In this document: positions 46,438 to 55,457 of the stretch, in pieces
Numbering within the stretch: position 1 is the first letter of the stretch
How the letters are laid out: each line of letters starts with the position of its first letter
Assembly: GCF_900155865.1 (NCBI RefSeq)
Contig: NZ_LT707006.1
Coordinates: forward strand, 405,490 to 469,489
DNA: 64,000 nucleotides
Reading direction: 5' to 3'
Source: Bacteroides bouchesdurhonensis
GTDB taxonomy: Bacteria; Bacteroidota; Bacteroidia; Bacteroidales; Bacteroidaceae
Program-made: the position numbers and the translations under genes
The notes under the pieces: generated by a model
Told to the model about the DNA's origin: nothing
Database searches by the model: none
Seen by the model: the letters and a program-made list of their open reading frames with translations, nothing else

Positions 46438-48033
46438 ATGGGACTACTCAAACCGAATCAAGTTTTGAACAAAGCATATAGACAGGTTGCGATTGAAACA
46501 ACAGATTTTGACTTATTCAAAAATGCCCTTCGCACATTGAGAGACAATATTGTGGATGGGCAAAGAGAACACACGCAAAAAGAACATTTACGTAATTTTC
46601 TGAGTGAAACGTTCTACAAGCCATACTACATGGCTCCCGAAGAAGATATTGATTTGGCTATCCGATTGGATAAAACTATCAAGTCCAATATAGGGTTATT
46701 GATTGAAGTAAAGAGTACCACCAACAAAGGTGAGATGATTTCTAATGACAATCTTAATCGTAAGGCTTTGCAGGAATTATTGCTATACTATCTTAAAGAA
46801 CGTGTCAATAAGAAGAACAATGATATTAAATATCTCATCGCTACTAATATTCATGAATTCTTTATTTTTGATGCCCATGAGTTTGAACGCAAATTCTATC
46901 AGAACAAACAATTACGTCGTGAGTTTCAAGACTTTGTGGATGGACGCAAAACCAGTAACAAAACCGATTTCTTCTATACTGAAATTGCAACAACCTATAT
47001 TGAGGAGGTGAAAGATAGCCTTGAATACACTTACTTCAACTTACAAGACTATCAACACCTGCTTGATAGAACAGACAGTAGCGCTTCACGCAAACTTATC
47101 GAACTTTATAAGATATTCAGCGATACACATCTTTTGAAGCTATCGTTCCAAAATGACAGCAATTCGCTCAACCGTGGATTCTACACTGAGCTGCTACACA
47201 TTATTGGTATTGAGGAACGCAAAGAGAATAATAAAACCGTGATTGTACGCAAAGCTGTGGAACGGCGTGACGAGGCTTCATTACTAGAGAATACTATTAA
47301 CCAACTGGATGCAGAAGATTGTTTGCGTCACATAAATGGTCGTTTGTATGGGAATGATTATGAGGAACGGTTATTCAATGTTGCAATGGAATTGTGTATT
47401 ACTTGGATGAATCGTATCCTTTTCTTGAAACTGTTGGAGGCTCAGATGTTGAAATACCACAATGGAGATGCAATCTATAAATTTCTTTCAATAACTAAGA
47501 TTCATGACTATGATGATCTCAACACACTCTTTTTCCAAGTGCTTGCACGTGACATGGGCAGCCGCACACACTCCATTATGCGTGATTTTGCTTACGTTCC
47601 CTATCTTAACAGTTCTCTTTTCGAGGTGACAGATTTGGAAAGTAAAACAATTAAGATAAACAGCCTTTCACAACGTACGGTACTTCCTGTCTTGGCGAGT
47701 AGCGTATTACGAAATAAAAAACGCAATCTACAAGTCAACGCATTACCCACCCTGCAATATTTGTTTGCTTTTCTCGACGCTTATAACTTTGCGAGCGAAG
47801 GCAGTGAAGAAGTGCAAGAAGAGGCTAAAACACTCATCAATGCTTCTGTTTTAGGGCTTATATTCGAGAAAATAAATGGTCACAAGGATGGTTCAGTATT
47901 CACTCCAGGCTTTATCACTATGTTCATGTGCCGTGAAGCAATCACCAAGACCGTGTTGCAAAAGTTTAATGGTTATTATGGCTCAAATTATTCAAGCCAT
48001 TCGAATCTTGTACCAAACAAGCTTGTGTGTTAA
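46438..48033 (+). pseudogene. Type IIG restriction-modification enzyme, N-terminal part (nuclease side)
   Basis: The 531-codon frame carries a PD-(D/E)xK-type nuclease near residues 75-105 (DLAIRLDKTIK, then LLIEVKSTTNKGEM) and a helical domain up to the start of the methyltransferase (FEKINGHKDGSVFTPGFITMFMCREAITKTVLQ). At 47983 the family sequence breaks off; the last 16 codons come from inverted DNA and end at a false stop. Upstream the gene looks whole, with a -7 box at 46402. In this arrangement it would give a nuclease without its methyltransferase, which is probably inactive. Confidence 0.85.
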
Positions 48034-49302
48034 AAATATTTGCTGCTTTTTGAGATAAAAGAATATTTGCTTCTACCGTTATTGCATCGAATATTTTTAT
48101 ACCTGCAAAATCTACCAACATAATAGGATTGGTCTTGCTTGCGAAATAACCTCGCAAGGCTTCACCATACCCTGCACGCATCCATTTATTAGACGTGATA
48201 TAGCAAAGAAAACCATTGGGAGTAAGCAGGTTCATACCCAACTCATAGAAGAGGCAGTAAATATCACCAGTGCGTGCATAAGTTATGTAACCCATGCATT
48301 CTAATACATCGGCACTCTTACCCATAGATTGTAACTGAATGTAAGGTGGATTGCCAATGATACAGTCAAATCCCAAGAAGTTGCCTTCGGCATCGAGTAC
48401 TTCTGGAAACTCTATACGCCATTCGAATGCACCAAGATAAATTTTGTTGGAGCGTATTTCCTCAAATATATTTTCTAAAGTCGCAATTTCTTTCTTTAAA
48501 TCGGCAATGCGCTTGTCCGACGCTTTCTTTTCCTTTTTTGTCGGTTCAAACAGTTGAGGCGCTTGTAAGTTTGCCAACTCAGAGCGGCGTTTGTTCAATC
48601 TAACCAATCGTGCATCCCGGCGGTTGATCTCTGTTTTCAGTTTCGACTTGATTTCTGTTATAAACGTTTCCAAATCCTGCTTTTCGCTTTTACTTTGGGC
48701 ATTTTTATATTTAGCTACAGCCTCCTTATATTGGCTGATGCTGATACTAGACTCTCGCAGTACGGTCTGAATACTGTCTGTCAAAGCGAATCGGTGAAGC
48801 AAAGAATTTCCACATTTGATGTTAATGTCGATATTTGGTAAGGTTTCTAAATAAGTGTAATTACTTTCAGCCGTATAGTAAGCATTCTTCAACAATTCAA
48901 TCCACAGTCGTAGGCGGCAAATCTTCACAGAGTTGGGGTTAATATCAACGCCAAATAAACAGTTCTCAATGATTTGACGCTTCTCCTTGAAAAGAGTTTC
49001 CTGCATGCGGCGACTTTCCGCATTGAGTGGGTTGTAAGCAAATAAATTACCTTCGGTATCGGTAACAATCAGCTCGTCATTTTCAATGGCAAGTTGATAG
49101 TCCGCTTTGCGGATACGCTTACCGGTAGCATCTACCAAAATACCTAATTCGTATTTCAAGAGTATCAGTTCATTGAGAGCAGACACAAGAAAGTGACCCG
49201 AACCAACAGCTGGATCACACAGTCGCAAACTGTTAATTAGTTCATTAGCTTCGACTATATTGTCAATATGGTTGTATAGTTCTATACGGGTGGTACAATT
49301 CC
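47966..49302 (-). pseudogene. Type IIG enzyme, methyltransferase core in inverted orientation
   Basis: The minus strand from 49302 encodes WNCTTRIELYNHIDNIVEAN and then the SAM-binding motif I DPAVGSGHF. A helical insert follows, then the catalytic motif IV NPPYIQL, which marks an N6-adenine gamma-class methyltransferase. The frame runs into false codons after about 47984 (LNNLS then HNNH and a stop). Flipping 47984-49302 joins ...NGYYG to WNCTTRIE on the left, and ...GLNNLS to SDFVQQQG at the shared AGC on the right, restoring one frame. Transcribed from its present position it has no obvious promoter. Confidence 0.88.
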
Positions 49303-49971
49303 AGCGATTTCGTGCAGCAACAAGGCGTGAAGTGTAACTTTGCAGATTCTATCCCATGGGTGATATTGTCTCCCATTGAACAGAGCATCAAGCAGAAGAT
49401 TGAGTCTGTGGGAATACCCTTGAAGGATTGGAACATCCAAATCAACTATGGGATAAAAACTGGTTTCAATGATGCTTTTATCATTTCTACCGAAAAGCGT
49501 GATGAGATACTAGCGAATTGTCAAACAGAAGATGAACGTGTTCGGACGGCTGAACTTATACGACCGATTCTTCGTGGCAGGGATATCAAGAGATATGAAT
49601 ATGAATGGGCGGACTTGTGGATTATAGCCACATTTCCTTCGCGGCATTATGATATAGAAAGTTATCCTGCGGTGAAAAATTATCTTCTGTCAATTGGCAT
49701 AGAGCGTTTAGAACAAACAGGAGAAACTCATATTGTTAATGGCAAAAAAATAAAAGCCCGAAAGAAAACTAGTAACGAGTGGTTTGAAACACAAGATAGC
49801 ATCAGTTATTGGGAGGATTTTTCTAAGCCAAAAATTGTATGGAAAATAATCGGAAACCAAATGGCTTTTGCATATGATGCCAACAATTATGTAATGAACA
49901 ATGCCTGTTATATTATGACAGGCGATCATTTGGATTATCTGTTGGCAGTATTGAACTTTTCCAATAACTGA
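49303..49971 (+). pseudogene. Type IIG enzyme, C-terminal specificity part, truncated
   Basis: In the frame SDFVQQQGVKCNFADSIPWV this plus-strand piece continues the methyltransferase into the target-recognition region (LKDWNIQINYGIKTGFNDAF, then RPILRGRDIKRYEYEWADLW and NNACYIMTG), as in Eco57I-like enzymes. It breaks off after YLLAVLN, where a transposase fragment begins on the other strand. The remainder of the recognition domain is absent from the window, so even with the inversion repaired the enzyme would lack its end. Confidence 0.83.
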
Positions 49972-50645
49972 AGTAACCTTCGTGTAATCATACGAGTCTG
50001 TGATTTCCTGCGTTTACGCAGTTTGCTATAAGCAAGATAGGCACGGCGTACATCAAGATACTTGTTACGGGGACGTTGTATGTGCAAGGTCTGGCAATGT
50101 TTGCACAGATGACGATGAAGCCATACAATACCTTCCCATAAGAGTTTGGTATCAGTAGGAAAACGCAGATGACTTTCATAACAGGTGGCATCGGTCATAC
50201 AGACATGAAGGTTCTCAAGATAAGGTTTCCAATGCTCGGCAAGAATGAGCTGGAGGGGCTCAACGTCAAGGCGATGCGCTAGTTCCTGACGAATTGCACT
50301 AACGATTTTAGGATTGGTTAGTGGATGAAGCGGATCAATCTGAACACCACAAAACAACTGGTAATGAATATTACCGTTTAAATGCTCAATCAGTTGTGCA
50401 TCGGAAAAGTTGGTATAGGACTTCAAGACCATCAAGGCTATTTTACCTTCGGGAGAAAAATAACTTTTACGACCCAAAGCAGAGGACTTCAAATGCATTT
50501 GTCGGGCCAGTTCCGAGAAAGGAAACAGAGCATGGAGGCGACCTAATTCACTCGTTGCAAAACTTTGACGATATTTTTTTAGCATATCGAACTCGGTAAA
50601 ACCTAAACGAGGTTCGATTTCTGAGATTTTTTGTATCTTTACCAT
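49935..50645 (-). pseudogene. Truncated IS5/IS1182-superfamily (DUF772) transposase
   Basis: The 236-residue frame has the DUF772 N-terminal region (GKIALMVLKSYTNFSDAQLIEHLNGNIHYQLFCG) and the first catalytic aspartate region (HVCMTDATCYESHLRFPTD). It then ends in ...LLQLLEKFNTANR as it runs into the Type IIG gene near 49955; the C-terminal half of the transposase is missing. The start region is intact, with the expected IS end beyond 50645. It shares only the fold with the complete IS1182-type element at 40122. Confidence 0.8.
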
Positions 50646-50718
50646 GTGTTTTTATTTTAGATTACCCCCGTTTTGGCCGTCAAACCTTTTTTTGGGGGGA
50701 ATGCTTAAAGATACAAAA

Positions 50719-50751
50719 AAGGCAACTAACTCGCAATGAATTAGTTGCCTT
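50719..50751. terminator. Hairpin at the end of the transposase fragment
   Basis: AAGGCAACTAA (50719-50729) pairs perfectly with TTAGTTGCCTT (50741-50751). It is flanked by A residues on the left and by a T-rich stretch on the right, so it could stop transcription both ways. Confidence 0.7.
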
Positions 50752-50835
50752 AAATTTTATTATTTTAGGAATATCCCTGTTTTAATGATTGGTGTCTGGA
50801 ACTGGTTGAGGAGTTATACTATAGACATTTACTGA

Positions 50836-51050
50836 ATGTCCCTGTATAGTGTCGATAATATTAAAGAAAAACTTGTTATCTCCCTATATGCCAAAGGAAT
50901 GAGCGTGTCAGACATAGAAGAGGAGATGCGTGAAATCTATGAGATAGAACTGTCCACATCAGCTATTTCCATCATCACGAACAAAGTCAACCAGGCTGCT
51001 CAGGAATGGCAGAACCGCCCTTTGGATCCGGTCTATCTCATCGTTTGGAT
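50836..51050 (+). pseudogene. IS256-family (mutator-type) transposase fragment
   Basis: The frame encodes KLVISLYAKGMSVSDIEEEM, then IITNKVNQAAQEWQNRPLDP and VYLIVWM, the conserved start of the IS256 transposase core. The family next has a DG pair with the first catalytic aspartate, but here the sequence breaks off. Both ends are missing, and the right break lies about 4 bp from the stop codon of the C25 peptidase gene. Confidence 0.85.
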
Positions 51051-51054
51051 GATT

Positions 51055-53247
51055 CTACCTATTTTGACTTTTCAGCCTATTAATTGTTTTGGTAACTTCG
51101 TTCATTAGCTTTTGATTGGAAGTTCTAAATGTGTTAAGTTCTTTGATTATATCTGCTTTATTATAGTATAAATTATACCAGCCTAATGTTTCAGCAGCCA
51201 ATATGCGAAGTTCTTCTTCTTGGCTTTCATTTTTTATAATGTTCAGTAATGGCTCAATAGCTTTAGCAATAGGTTTATTTCGGAACCTACTTATTTCGCT
51301 TTGTATCTGTTTGGTAGTACTTTCCGGACTGTCAATAAGTGCAAAATCTCTTTCAAGTCCTTTCTTTTGGCGAGGAAGGTATTCTAACAATTCATTCACA
51401 TAGGAAGAATCGTAGAAAGACCAATCGGCAGCCTGTTTCTTCAATTCATTCAAAGCCATATCATGGTCGAACGTGTTGATAGCACTAAAAATTCTGAAAC
51501 GATGGCGGTTTTCATGTCCGCGTAATAAATAGCTTTCTATCCATGCCGGCAACAATTCCGGATTGCAATTCTTTTCAACGTATTCCACCGCATAACGACG
51601 GATCAGTTCATAACTGTCGTTCATGGCTGTCTGCAATACATCGGCAACCTCTGTCGGATAGTTCAAAGCTAATAGGCGTAATGCTTCCAACCGCACAACG
51701 AAATAGTTCGATTCGTGGTAACTTTTCTTCAGCAACTCAACGAGACCACTATAATTTGCCATTGACAATTGACGGAGCGCCATTGCCTGCATGTCAGCCA
51801 TAGGGGAATTCAGCTGTTTTTTCCAGAATGTAACATTTCCTTCCTGCGCAACTAAAGCTTGGTTGATGTCCATATCCAGCCCGGCATTATTGGTGAAGTG
51901 AAAAGTCGGGTCACCGATCAGATGATTTTCCAAGAAGCAGGTAAAACGAGTGAACTGCCCGATGCGCATACCGGCAGCTAACAAGCCGAGAAATTCATCC
52001 GGCCATTTATCTTGAATGGTGTTAACCGTACATCCCATAGTAGCAATGGTCTTACCCTTATTGAATATATAAGAGCCTACAATGTTGTCATCCAAATGGA
52101 AAGAACCGTTGAAACAAGCATCGAACAATATAAAACGCGCATTAGGAGTCAAAAGACGAATATCTTCAGTATAGATATCCATATTACGGTTTACAATGGA
52201 ATCCGATTTTATTTTCTCCTCATCGAAAGCTTCCGCACACCAACTTTCAGGCACCCCATACTGCTTGGCATATTCTTTGATAGCAGCTTCACGCCCATGT
52301 TTCTTGGCGTATGAAGGCACTTTGCTTCGCAAGAATATTTTGGCATTCTCAATACTCAAATTAATACCGGAACCATTTTCATAGCCATTGATATACTGCA
52401 TGGTGGGGCCACCGTGGTGATGGAATAGCATGACATCTAATCCTTCGCGCTGAATCTCGTTCAAGTATAATGGTTTCATCGGATAGCGCATGTTAAAATC
52501 ATAGAACTTCACTGTATTACCCGATTTGAATATTTGCGGCAATTGCTCACGTAAGGCTATTTGCTCACCGCTCCATGCCAAAGGATCTTCAGAATTGTAA
52601 CCATGGCCACGGGCCATAGTCAGTTGGTCAAATGCATTTTGCTTTGCTTTTTCGGCAACTGCCTTTTTTAAGTAATCGCGTAGCATCTGATAACGGTTCT
52701 CACCTTCTAAATGTAATGGACGGATACGGGCCGAATAAATATCCGGTGAAATATACTGTTTAGAATCAGCACGCAATGTCATATAATGATAGTCAGGTAT
52801 CAAACTGTCTTGTTTAATATAATCAAATTTTAATCCGAAGTCATCATAATAACGGTCGGAAGGAACGCTTGATTTCTGCCAATTGGCTTTGGGAGACCTT
52901 TTGAAAGCCGAAGATAGATGATGTGCATCACGAATCATTGGAATAGGGATGTCACCTATAAATACGCAACCCTCCAAAGGCGTTTTCTCATTCTCATGCA
53001 ATTTGACAAGTTGCTCACGAATAGGTTCGGGCCTTTTCCAATCATCAATTAGCAAGTAAGTACCTAAACCTTCTTTTTCTATACTGGTACGATAAGCATC
53101 AATTTCACTTTTCGCTTCATCATAACTTTTCTGATCGACTACAATTGCAAAAGTAGTCTTTGTTTTTATACTAGGATGTACAACTGTTTGCGCCTGCATA
53201 TCCTGTAAGCACAAAGCGGTAATTGCCAAAAGGATGTATTTATTCAT
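51055..53247 (-). CDS. C25 (gingipain-like) cysteine peptidase with HEAT-like repeats, copy 3
   Basis: The 730-residue protein has a signal peptide (MNKYILLAITALCLQDMQAQ) and no lipobox. The caspase-fold C25 core (about 30-450) has SSVPSDRYYDDF, a catalytic His in LFHHHGG (276-278) and the nucleophile Cys378 in FILFDACFNGSF. It ends in the gingipain-like HLIGDPTFHF. The last 250 residues or so are HEAT-like helical pairs. There is no C-terminal T9SS sorting domain and no obvious propeptide, so it should be periplasmic or surface-held by partners. It is the last gene of the operon, 2 bp after copy 2. Confidence 0.82.
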   Translation of the reverse strand: MNKYILLAITALCLQDMQAQTVVHPSIKTKTTFAIVVDQKSYDEAKSEIDAYRTSIEKEGLGTYLLIDDWKRPEPIREQLVKLHENEKTPLEGCVFIGDIPIPMIRDAHHLSSAFKRSPKANWQKSSVPSDRYYDDFGLKFDYIKQDSLIPDYHYMTLRADSKQYISPDIYSARIRPLHLEGENRYQMLRDYLKKAVAEKAKQNAFDQLTMARGHGYNSEDPLAWSGEQIALREQLPQIFKSGNTVKFYDFNMRYPMKPLYLNEIQREGLDVMLFHHHGGPTMQYINGYENGSGINLSIENAKIFLRSKVPSYAKKHGREAAIKEYAKQYGVPESWCAEAFDEEKIKSDSIVNRNMDIYTEDIRLLTPNARFILFDACFNGSFHLDDNIVGSYIFNKGKTIATMGCTVNTIQDKWPDEFLGLLAAGMRIGQFTRFTCFLENHLIGDPTFHFTNNAGLDMDINQALVAQEGNVTFWKKQLNSPMADMQAMALRQLSMANYSGLVELLKKSYHESNYFVVRLEALRLLALNYPTEVADVLQTAMNDSYELIRRYAVEYVEKNCNPELLPAWIESYLLRGHENRHRFRIFSAINTFDHDMALNELKKQAADWSFYDSSYVNELLEYLPRQKKGLERDFALIDSPESTTKQIQSEISRFRNKPIAKAIEPLLNIIKNESQEEELRILAAETLGWYNLYYNKADIIKELNTFRTSNQKLMNEVTKTINRLKSQNR

Positions 53248-53249
53248 AT

Positions 53250-55451
53250 TTATAAACTTAATCTTTTGATTGTCTGTTCAAGCTCTGCTTTTAAATCTTC
53301 CGGAAGATTGGCTGTTTGTTGCATCTTCTTTATTTCTTCAAGAATGTGTGGCCGTTGTACAGAATTAGTAAACCAACCTAATGCTTCGGCCATTACTACA
53401 CGTACTTCCTGTGGATTACCGGCATCACGAATTACATTCAAATAATCATCCACGTGGAAATGGAATGTATAGTTACGCACATTGCGGATTGCACTGATAC
53501 GTTTTGCTTCCGGTGCAGCTACATCCATCAAGGTCTGATGGACTTTTGCCTCTTGTACAAACATTCTTTCCAGGCTTCTTAGTAATCGTTTTTTCTCTTC
53601 GTTTTCATTCAAACGGTCAACTTTTGCATAAAAGTCTTCTATTGTCTTTTCTACTTTCTCTTTCGGATAAAGGCTTAAAGCCTTGTTGGCACTCATTTGT
53701 ACGCGTAAGCGTTCATTATGTTCGACCAATGCTTCCACAATAGCGGGCAATAAGGAATCGTCACCTACAAATCCAGCATAAATGGCACTTTGGCGAGCTA
53801 CCATTTCATAAGTATCGTTCAAACCTTCGCGTAATGCTTCGATGAAGTTGTCGTCCTGATAACGGCTCAACAACTTGATAGCTTCCATACGAACCGTATT
53901 GAAGCCACTTTCCCGGTACTTCTTCAGGAGCAACGGAGATAATTCCTTTTGGGTATCGGCGTCAGCCAGCATACGCATGGCCAAACTTTGTACATCAGCG
54001 TATGGGCTGTTTAACAAATTCTTCCAATAGGCTTTGTCATCTTTGTGTATTGTTATATCGGTACTTAAAGTATTGGCTTCGATAGGAGCAAAACGGAAAG
54101 TGGGATCACCAAACAAATGACCTTCAAGTGATGCGATTAGCTTATTGTATTGCCCGGCTCGTACACCATGGGACAACAAACCAATCATTTCAATAGTCCA
54201 GCGGTCTTGCAATACGTTACGGGTATTTCCTTGTGCTACTAATGTCTGACCGTCATTAAAGATATATTGTCCTGCTATATAGTCGTTTTCGTGAAAAGAA
54301 CCGTTGTAGCACGCATCAAACATTATCATCTTCGGATTAGTGGAAAGATTTCTCTTCATTAAATCTTCCGTTACGATACGTTCATCAGCGTAGTGAAGAG
54401 AGTCTGCTTCCCAGAACTTAGGATTGTCCAGGTCTTTAAAAAACACCTCATTCACTTGTCGTTTTTCCTGCATCTGAATACGTAAGGTGTCTTTGTCACG
54501 TTTTCCAACATGGGACATGACTGCATTATAAAGTGTACTCTTCAACATTTTATAACGATTATTGAAATCAGTGCATGCCAATTCATCATTAATAAGCTGC
54601 CCTGTTGGCATTCCATGTTCATGAAACATAAATAAGTCAAGGTCCTTTCGTTGCAATTCGCTGAATAACTTATATTTCATAGGGTGTTTCATTCGGAAGT
54701 TCCAATGTTTGAATCCCATTTGACGACCAAAAGCTAATGGAAAGTTCTCCATATAAGCTTTTTCGTCATCCATCCATACAATCAGGCAATCGGAATTGTA
54801 AGAAGCACCATTGAATGAGAATACCCGATCTAATTGATTATGCTTATCTGCCTTGGCAGCAGCAGCTTTCTTCAGATATGAGGCAATGGCCGCATATTTA
54901 TCCCCTTCCTTTTTTTCCGGATACTTGATACGAGCTGAATAGAAAGTAGGATTTAGCCGCTGGGGACTGTCTTCTGTCAATTTGTAGTAGAAATGCTGAT
55001 GATTTACTGAGTCTTGCCTGATGAACTCAAACTTTAAGTTCAGATCATCATAAAAGCGGTCGGTAGGTACGGAAGACTGATCCCAAGGAAAGGCTTTCTC
55101 ATTCATTTTGAATGCAGTAGTCATGTGTTGCGCATTACGTACCAATGCGACAGGCACATCGCCGATTAAAACCAGACCTTCCAATGAAGGGCATTCTTGA
55201 TATGTTTTGATGATTATCTGTTTGACTTGATCTGGATTTTGCCAGTCACCGCTGATCAGATAAGTTGCCAAACCATCATCTTCAACCGCAGTTTTGTACT
55301 GATGCATGGCATCTTTGGTATTTGCATAAGTTTGGTTATCTGTTATGATAGCAAAAGCGGTAGGTTGTTTGACCAATGGCTTTATGACTGTTGTTTGTGC
55401 ATTTCCTGCCAATGGCAAAAGAAATGCCAGATATATTATTTTTTTAATCAT
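53250..55451 (-). CDS. C25 (gingipain-like) cysteine peptidase with HEAT-like repeats, copy 2
   Basis: Starting at the ATG at 55451 (MIKKIIYLAFLLPLAGNAQ) gives 733 residues with a clean signal peptide; the TTG at 55457 is also in frame. The core has SSVPTDRFYDDL, His277 and His279 in MFHEHGMPTGQ, and Cys381 in IMFDACYNGSFHENDY. The segment LFGDPTFRF closes the peptidase domain. HEAT-like repeats follow (about 480-730). It is clearly paralogous to its neighbours but has diverged strongly outside the motifs. The ATG lies 6 nt after the stop of copy 1. Confidence 0.82.
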   Translation of the reverse strand: MIKKIIYLAFLLPLAGNAQTTVIKPLVKQPTAFAIITDNQTYANTKDAMHQYKTAVEDDGLATYLISGDWQNPDQVKQIIIKTYQECPSLEGLVLIGDVPVALVRNAQHMTTAFKMNEKAFPWDQSSVPTDRFYDDLNLKFEFIRQDSVNHQHFYYKLTEDSPQRLNPTFYSARIKYPEKKEGDKYAAIASYLKKAAAAKADKHNQLDRVFSFNGASYNSDCLIVWMDDEKAYMENFPLAFGRQMGFKHWNFRMKHPMKYKLFSELQRKDLDLFMFHEHGMPTGQLINDELACTDFNNRYKMLKSTLYNAVMSHVGKRDKDTLRIQMQEKRQVNEVFFKDLDNPKFWEADSLHYADERIVTEDLMKRNLSTNPKMIMFDACYNGSFHENDYIAGQYIFNDGQTLVAQGNTRNVLQDRWTIEMIGLLSHGVRAGQYNKLIASLEGHLFGDPTFRFAPIEANTLSTDITIHKDDKAYWKNLLNSPYADVQSLAMRMLADADTQKELSPLLLKKYRESGFNTVRMEAIKLLSRYQDDNFIEALREGLNDTYEMVARQSAIYAGFVGDDSLLPAIVEALVEHNERLRVQMSANKALSLYPKEKVEKTIEDFYAKVDRLNENEEKKRLLRSLERMFVQEAKVHQTLMDVAAPEAKRISAIRNVRNYTFHFHVDDYLNVIRDAGNPQEVRVVMAEALGWFTNSVQRPHILEEIKKMQQTANLPEDLKAELEQTIKRLSL

Positions 55452-55457
55452 GGCCAA

